Assembly (NCBI RefSeq): GCF_000208865.1
Contig: NC_018394.1
Coordinates: forward strand, 3,227,797 to 3,291,796
Reading direction: 5' to 3'
DNA from: Neospora caninum Liverpool
Lineage: Eukaryota; Apicomplexa; Conoidasida; Eucoccidiorida; Sarcocystidae
DNA length: 64,000 nt
Shown here one piece after another: positions 58,605-64,000 of the stretch. The position numbers and the translations under genes are program-made. Position 1 is the stretch's first letter; each line of letters begins with the position of its first letter. The notes beneath the pieces are model-generated. The model worked only from the letters and a program-made list of their open reading frames with translations, had not been told where the DNA came from and ran no database searches.

Positions 58605-61600
58605 ATGGCAATCCGACGTGTAGTGGCACTTTTGTGCCTCTCAGTTCCTGCCTGTTTGACCGTAGCTCAAGCTCCAGCTGCCCAGACGAATGCTCCATTA
58701 CAGCGCCTTACAGAGTTCAGGCAGCAACACAGGAAGACAATCGACGGAAGGCTTTGCGCTGCGGCATTCGTGCAGGACAATCAGACTTACACAGACTGCA
58801 CGGATGCCCGCTCCCCTGATGGCAGCAGCGGTAGGCTTTCAGGGTGCCCCTTTGCGGCTACCGATCCGTTAATGGTACTGCAGGACGAGAGTGGTGCTAC
58901 GTTGAGGTCCAGTTGCTTGGAAAAGGGCCGAAGGATTGGAACTATTGCAGCCCCCCCGTAAATTACAGTAAGAAATAACACTGAGATCCTGAGGCATAGA
59001 AGTTGGGATTCTTCGTGTCAGGCAAGTTGAGGGCAAAAGCTCAGGAGGTTTTCGAAGTGAAAGCAACTCAAGCTACCAATCTCGTAAGGAGGCAGGCTTC
59101 TTAAATATGCATCGAGTGGCTGCGAAAAAATAGCTTGTTATTTCAGATGGCCAGATTGGATGCCGAAGCTGCGAAAATCGAAGACATGATACAAAGGTGT
59201 TACACATTTTGGCACATGATGGACTGCCGTGGCAAATGGGATAACAACATACAGATTCACGGCCACATGCGGCGCTGCCCATTCGTCGATGAGCCGGAAT
59301 CTTGACCAAATAGACAGCCTCCTTTCTCGAAGCCAGCACTGCCTGAAAAAAATGGAGGAAGCCTCTACCAAGATCGGGTTAATTGAAGCAACTATCGATG
59401 ATGTTAGAGAAGACATAGACAGGGATACCACGAGGGCTCTTACTAACAAGAAAAACTGTTCCTTAGTGAGGGGGTAAGAGATTCACTGGTAGGTTTGGTG
59501 CTATTGGGACACGCTATTCCTAAACTTTCAGCTACGAGGATGAGCCCTTCGCAGATGGCATCCGCGGGGCCTACTACAATAACCCTACATTCACCGGAGC
59601 GCCAGCAGCTTTCAGAACGGACAGTGCGCTGGATCTGGTGTTTTCAGGAAAGGGACCAACTTCAGAAGTGTCCTCCAACAATTTTTCAGTCAGTAAGGAA
59701 ATAATAATAGAGCAGAGACTTTTACGCTGGGACCTCATACGAGAATGACAGGATGGGAAGGGTTCCTGGAAGCGCCTCGATCGGGCATGTACACATTCAT
59801 TAGCGGTACGATGAAACGCCACCTACTTTAGTCGGCATTTCGGGAAATCTTGCGGTTGATCAGAGTCTGATTGTGGAGTCAGAATGTTCCTCGGCGATGA
59901 AGCGATCATTGTTGACAGGATGCCACCACCAGCTGCGGGCGATGCTATTTCCGAAAAGCCAGTCCCTATCATTCCAACGAAAGAAAAGACGGGGGTCATG
60001 AGGACTGAGTCTGCGATGGTGGAACTTGTTGGCGGGCAAAAGTACAGAATCCGCGTTGAAATGGTCCACTCGAGCCATTTAAAGTACCTAAATCCCAACA
60101 GCGCGACGATCCGGTGAATATGCGGTTTAGTACTGAATCCGCATGATGCTGTTACACGGATTTGAAAACAGGCTGCTGTGGCGAAATGGCTCAGATGGAG
60201 AAGAAGTGATTCCCACAAGCCACTACTACACCGGAAACGCGAGGCCTCCTGTAAAGTTCTCTGGGTGAGTGCCTGCCTATGATAACCCTAAAACGGCGTC
60301 GATATCAATGCATGCATTTCAGTTTGAATCCGAAGCAGTTCGATTTGGGATTCTTGAGTGACGGAGAGAGAGCATTTGCAGATAGCGACCAGTATTTCAT
60401 TGCTGATGTGCCTCTGCGATACGAAGGACGCCGCTTTCTGAGGACTCTAGCGGAGCCGAACATGGAGGAGTTCTCTATTGAACTGAACATACCTGCCACA
60501 ATATACATTGCCTCCCCGATAGATGAAGGAGTTCCCGTTGCCCCGGGGGAAGGTTCTTACTGGAAAACACATGACACAGAGGAAATAATATCAGTGCTAT
60601 TTGGTGTCACCGGCATGGGACGCGCGCTTGAATCAAGGGCAATGAGGATACGGTTCATATCACTCCGGGAGCAGGGGAAGCTATCATTCAAACTCCGCCA
60701 GAAAGGAGTTCCGTTCTTTATCTTTGCTGAAGAGAAAAAGGAAGGAGCCTTGTCTTGCGGTAGGCCGGCATCTACTGTACTATTTCTCTCATCTTTGACC
60801 CCCTGGGCTTTAGGAGGCGAGGAGGAGGTTCTGTCTCTCATAGGAGGCAACACCTACGCTAATTGCTCTGCTTCGTCTGAAGAGTCCGACGTCTACGGCT
60901 GTGCAGCGGGACTAAACGGAAAGCATATGGATCAACCTAACGGAACGTGGCACACACTTGGGGGAAACGGTATGCTCGCCGACTTCAAGCTCTAGTGGGT
61001 TGCATTACCCCATTTAAATACCTTCTAGGCGTGGGCGAATGGATGGTAGTCAAATTCAGGAAACAAGTTCAGATGTAGGTTCCTCGGTGCCACGGTTTCT
61101 CAGTGGCAGCGCGCAAGACACTGTTTGCAGTACACACTTTCGCTTCAAGCCCCGTGACGAGGCTGTAAACTGGCCATCGGAGATCACTCTTTCGTACTCT
61201 GGTGAGTTATCCCCGTGATCATCGTATATGAGAAACTGACAACAGCAAGGCTGCCCAGAGGAAGGCGACGAAGACTCAGAAGTCGTCCCAATTCGCCACA
61301 CATCCGATATCGAACAGAACACGTACAAGCTAGCGCGGCCGGTCATTACCGATTACGTGAGTGATGCTTGTAACTCAGGCAATTGTTCTACTCAGCAAGA
61401 AATTCTTAGGTTAGGGCTGAGATCACCGAGATGTTTGTGAACGGAGAAGATAGCGGTGGCTCCTTCGAGTTCTTGGGCACTTCTTGTAGTACCGCGGAAG
61501 ACGCGAAGGATGCACAGGCGGAAATTCCTCGAATCATGCTCGAGGTAAAAACGACAGGGAAAAACAAAGTCAGAAATAGACATCATCTATTTTGTGGCAC

Positions 61601-62687
61601 AGGCATGCGACGCAACAGTGGAATCGATCCCGGAGATTTTGCCTCTTGAAGAAGGCGACCGGTTTGTTGCGGTGTGTCCGCAGCACTGTGTGAAGTCACT
61701 AGAAGGTGCTGCATACGGTAACGGAGTCTACGCGCCGGGATCAACCCTGTGCACAGCGGGTGTTCACGCCGGTGTCTGTGATGGCACGGAAGTGGCGTGC
61801 GAGATCCTGGTGACCATTGGAGGGCCGAAAAACGTCTTTAAAGGGACTAGGAACCACGGGGTCGCTTCACGCCCGAGCGGGCCAACAGACGCGTCTGTGA
61901 AGCTTTCTAGGGCACCTTGTCACACGCCCTCCGCGATGCCAATAAAGTACTTCATCTCGTTTGGTGAACAAGCGGCACCAGAGGTAATTCTTTTTTCAAG
62001 CAACTATCACTACCCCTACCCACAAAAGTCGTTGTAGGGCTGGAACGTGGACGATGGTAGCATAAAACAGTCACATGACGGCATTGTTTATGGTACGGCT
62101 GACGATACAGTACCATTCGGGCACCACTCTCGTTTATCCGGTCCGGTTTGCAGGCTGGTGGAGAGAAGCTCCCACGAAGTCTTGTTCGGGTCAAAACCTC
62201 AGCCATTTGAGCTCACGAGGTGTCTCCTTTCCCGTACCGATAGGGTCTCAGCGGTGCCCACTGGGCGCGGTAAGGAATAAAAATCAGCGAATATCCGCAT
62301 TCAAAAAACAGGACTCGTGCCTACAGGACTGCGCACCAAATTTCTGGTCCGTGATCCTCCCCGAAAACGGCACCTACCGCGTGGTTGCGCAGGTGACGGG
62401 TCCATGCGACGGGTCCACTGATGGACATGTGTATCTTCAAGCGAACGGCATCTCACTCGCATCCGGACAAGTGGTCCCAAAAGGCTTGAGCTATGGGGTA
62501 ACACCAACAAATGACCACCGGCATGCATCTTCCTTTTTATCAACCAATCTTTCAGGCTATCGCTGCTATCCCTGTTCGAGACCATGTGATCACCTTGACG
62601 TCCACTTGCACAACACAGTTATGTCCTGACACGAGCACAACCATTCTCAATATTGAGATTGAAAAGGTTACTCAGGAAGCTGCTTGA
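58605..62687 (+). CDS. FNPA: FNPA: LCCL-family adhesive protein (FN2, PA14, discoidin-like, LCCL)
   Basis: Twenty exons: 58605..58830, 58884..58967, 59022..59083, 59147..59196, 59255..59473, 59532..59692, 59752..59805, 59864..60113, 60172..60264, 60323..60759, 60814..60969, 61029..61074, 61131..61201, 61250..61356, 61410..61544, 61603..61983, 62038..62092, 62154..62269, 62312..62497, 62556..62687. They sum to 1,006 codons plus stop with every phase matching. Signal peptide (VVALLCLSVPACLTVAQA). Fibronectin type II, about 48-97 (YTDC ... GREWCYVE ... DWNYC). Coiled coil to about 200. PA14, about 220-395 (GIRGAYYNN, NNFSVRWEGFLEAP, SESDCGVRMFLG). Discoidin-like fold, about 555-715 (GVGEWMVVKFRKQVQITHF). 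LCCL, about 735-840 (AVCPQHC, VYAPGSTLCTAGVHAGV). C-terminal domain with FWSVILPENGTYRV. The family is secreted and best known from Plasmodium sexual stages. The 42-nt intron 18 keeps frame and may be retained. Confidence 0.85.
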
Positions 62688-62739
62688 GGCATGCAGATTA
62701 GACGTTTATGGACATAGCTGCCCGTTCGGTCGAGGTTCC

Positions 62740-64000
62740 TTAAAACGTCGTTACGTCACGTTGGGTATACCGTGCTCCTTCAAGAGCCTGCCTTGCCGCA
62801 GTTTTTTGCTTCTCGTCGAGAGCAGCAGGATAGTTGACCGTGAATTTGATCCTCAGATTGCCAAACTGGGACGAGTTACCTTTCTTTGGCATTCCTTTAT
62901 TATACAGCGTCATGGTTTGCCCGTCAAACGTCACATCGTCTTTCTTAACGCGAACAGGAGTGTTGTCAAGATGAACAAAACTTTGCTCAAAGCCTACTAG
63001 AGCTTCCAATAAGCTGATCCTCATTGACATTTCTAGATCGTCGCCAATTCGAGAATACCTGAGTTTGCAAGCGCAAGTCCAGGGCAACTACTATGAAAAT
63101 CTACTGCAGAGAACACACGCACACACATTTGAAGCTAGACGCCAAAAAGTCCTTACCGTTTATGAGGGAGTTCATGTATGACTAAAACCAAGTCACCCGG
63201 CTCGTGGCCCATCTTGTGTTCTCCCACGCCGTCAAAAACAATTTCATCTCCTTCACGCATTCCTGGTTCAATGGTGGCCGACAGTTGCGCCGTTTCAGGT
63301 TCCGTAATGCCATTCGGGCACTCCTGAAGGACAAACCGTCAACAGCAGTGTCAGTGACAATACTCACCAGCATCAGAATCACGGCAATGTATAACGCCCA
63401 TTTCACGCGCGCACGTATCTGTCCGTACCTTGCACCGTGGCCTCCAGGCTTTCCCTTGGTCGACGCACGTGTCATCTTGAATTTGATTCTGCACAATGAA
63501 ACCGGGGCCCATTTGCTGCGTGATCACTCGAAGGCCGGGTCCCTTGCAGTCTGGTTTCTTTGTAAAGCAGTCGTCAGCATGCATGCACATAACTGGCCTA
63601 GCGAACGAAATGTCAAGCGTCTCCCCTTTATACAGCTGCTCCAGCGACACATTGAGCCGCACGGTTGACGGCGGTGCTTTGGGAGTCTCTCGAGTTCTCC
63701 CTCCAAATCCACCGCCGAAGAAGTCGGAGAAGATATCTCCAAATGGATGTGATGCTTGTTGCATGCCGGACTGAAGCCTGTAGCATATCAGACCCAACAG
63801 AAAGAAGCAAAAAACCTATGGGAGAAGATCATTTGACAGAACGCTTGAAACGAACCAAGACATGCATTGCAGCAAAGTGGATTCGAGCTGCCGAAGACCA
63901 CTACACGGAGTTTACAACGCCTGTGAGCAAAGCAACACGGGCGGCAGCAGTCCCGACAAGAATGTAGGACTCACCTTTCGAGTCCCTCTTCCCCATATTC
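62740..64000 (-). CDS. DnaJ/Hsp40, ERdj3 (DNAJB11)/Scj1-like, N-terminus beyond window
   Basis: Exons >64000..63975, 63777..63429, 63323..63157, 63058..62740, all phase-matched. The first is the end of the J domain (EYGEEGLER). The second holds the Gly/Phe-rich linker (HPFGDIFSDFFGGGFGG) and the first beta-domain (STVRLNVSLEQLYKGETLDI) with a modified Cys-rich region (CMHADDC, CKGPG, MGPGF). The third completes it (CKECPNG) and continues with IEPGMREGDEIVFDGVGEH and EPGDLVLVIHE. The last is C-terminal domain II (DDLEMSMRISLLEALVGFEQ) ending in a short tail without KDEL. Such proteins deliver substrates to Hsp70/BiP; an ER location is inferred from the ERdj3-like layout, as the signal peptide would be off the window. 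It converges with FNPA, with 52 bp between stop codons. Confidence 0.9.

Overview
The window reads as nuclear DNA of a coccidian apicomplexan, most likely the Toxoplasma/Neospora/Hammondia group. The evidence is intron-containing genes with GT-AG junctions, very long Ser/Pro/Glu-rich disordered insertions inside otherwise conserved proteins, AT microsatellites between genes, and an apicomplexan-type LCCL adhesive protein (FNPA). There is no bacterial architecture: no operons, CRISPR, insertion sequences or recognisable tRNA/rRNA genes. Exon models were built by eye from GT-AG sites, reading-phase agreement and protein-family resemblance. They are hypotheses until RNA data are checked.

Layout, left to right. 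0.3-3.3 kb (+): 3' part of a cyclic-nucleotide phosphodiesterase gene with altered metal-binding residues. 5.1-8.1 kb (-): seven-exon RRP7-type ribosome biogenesis gene. 9.7-13.8 kb (+): ZGPAT-like zinc-finger/G-patch gene, divergent from RRP7. 15.3-22.4 kb (-): tandem-BRCT protein with a K/E-rich linker and a long acidic tail. 25.0-26.6 kb (+): small Pro/Tyr-rich protein ending in a Cys-containing tail, with a duplicated 3' splice site. 28.0-30.9 kb (-): predicted secretory/membrane protein, with a 33-bp minisatellite in its first intron. 35.0-43.9 kb (+): allantoicase-fold protein carrying about 1,930 residues of disordered N-terminal extension and lacking the usual allantoicase signature. 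45.9-49.2 kb (-): WD40 protein. 49.4-54.8 kb (-): very large SANT/Myb-like protein. 55.2-56.1 kb (+): tentative Cys-rich, EGF-like exons. 56.7-57.2 kb (+): 165-residue pellicle-like protein. 58.6-62.7 kb (+): 20-exon FNPA (signal peptide, fibronectin type II, PA14, discoidin-like, LCCL). 62.7-64 kb (-): ERdj3/Scj1-like DnaJ chaperone, cut by the window edge.

The most striking structural observation is FNPA. All 19 of its inferred introns are about 42-63 nt, while introns elsewhere in the window run from about 100 to over 800 nt. Two further points deserve attention. Two enzyme-fold proteins (PDE and allantoicase) appear to have lost canonical catalytic or metal-binding residues. FNPA and the DnaJ gene converge with only 52 bp between their stop codons. 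The genes do not form an obvious pathway: housekeeping nuclear functions (RRP7, G-patch, BRCT, WD40, SANT) are interspersed with secretory-pathway proteins.
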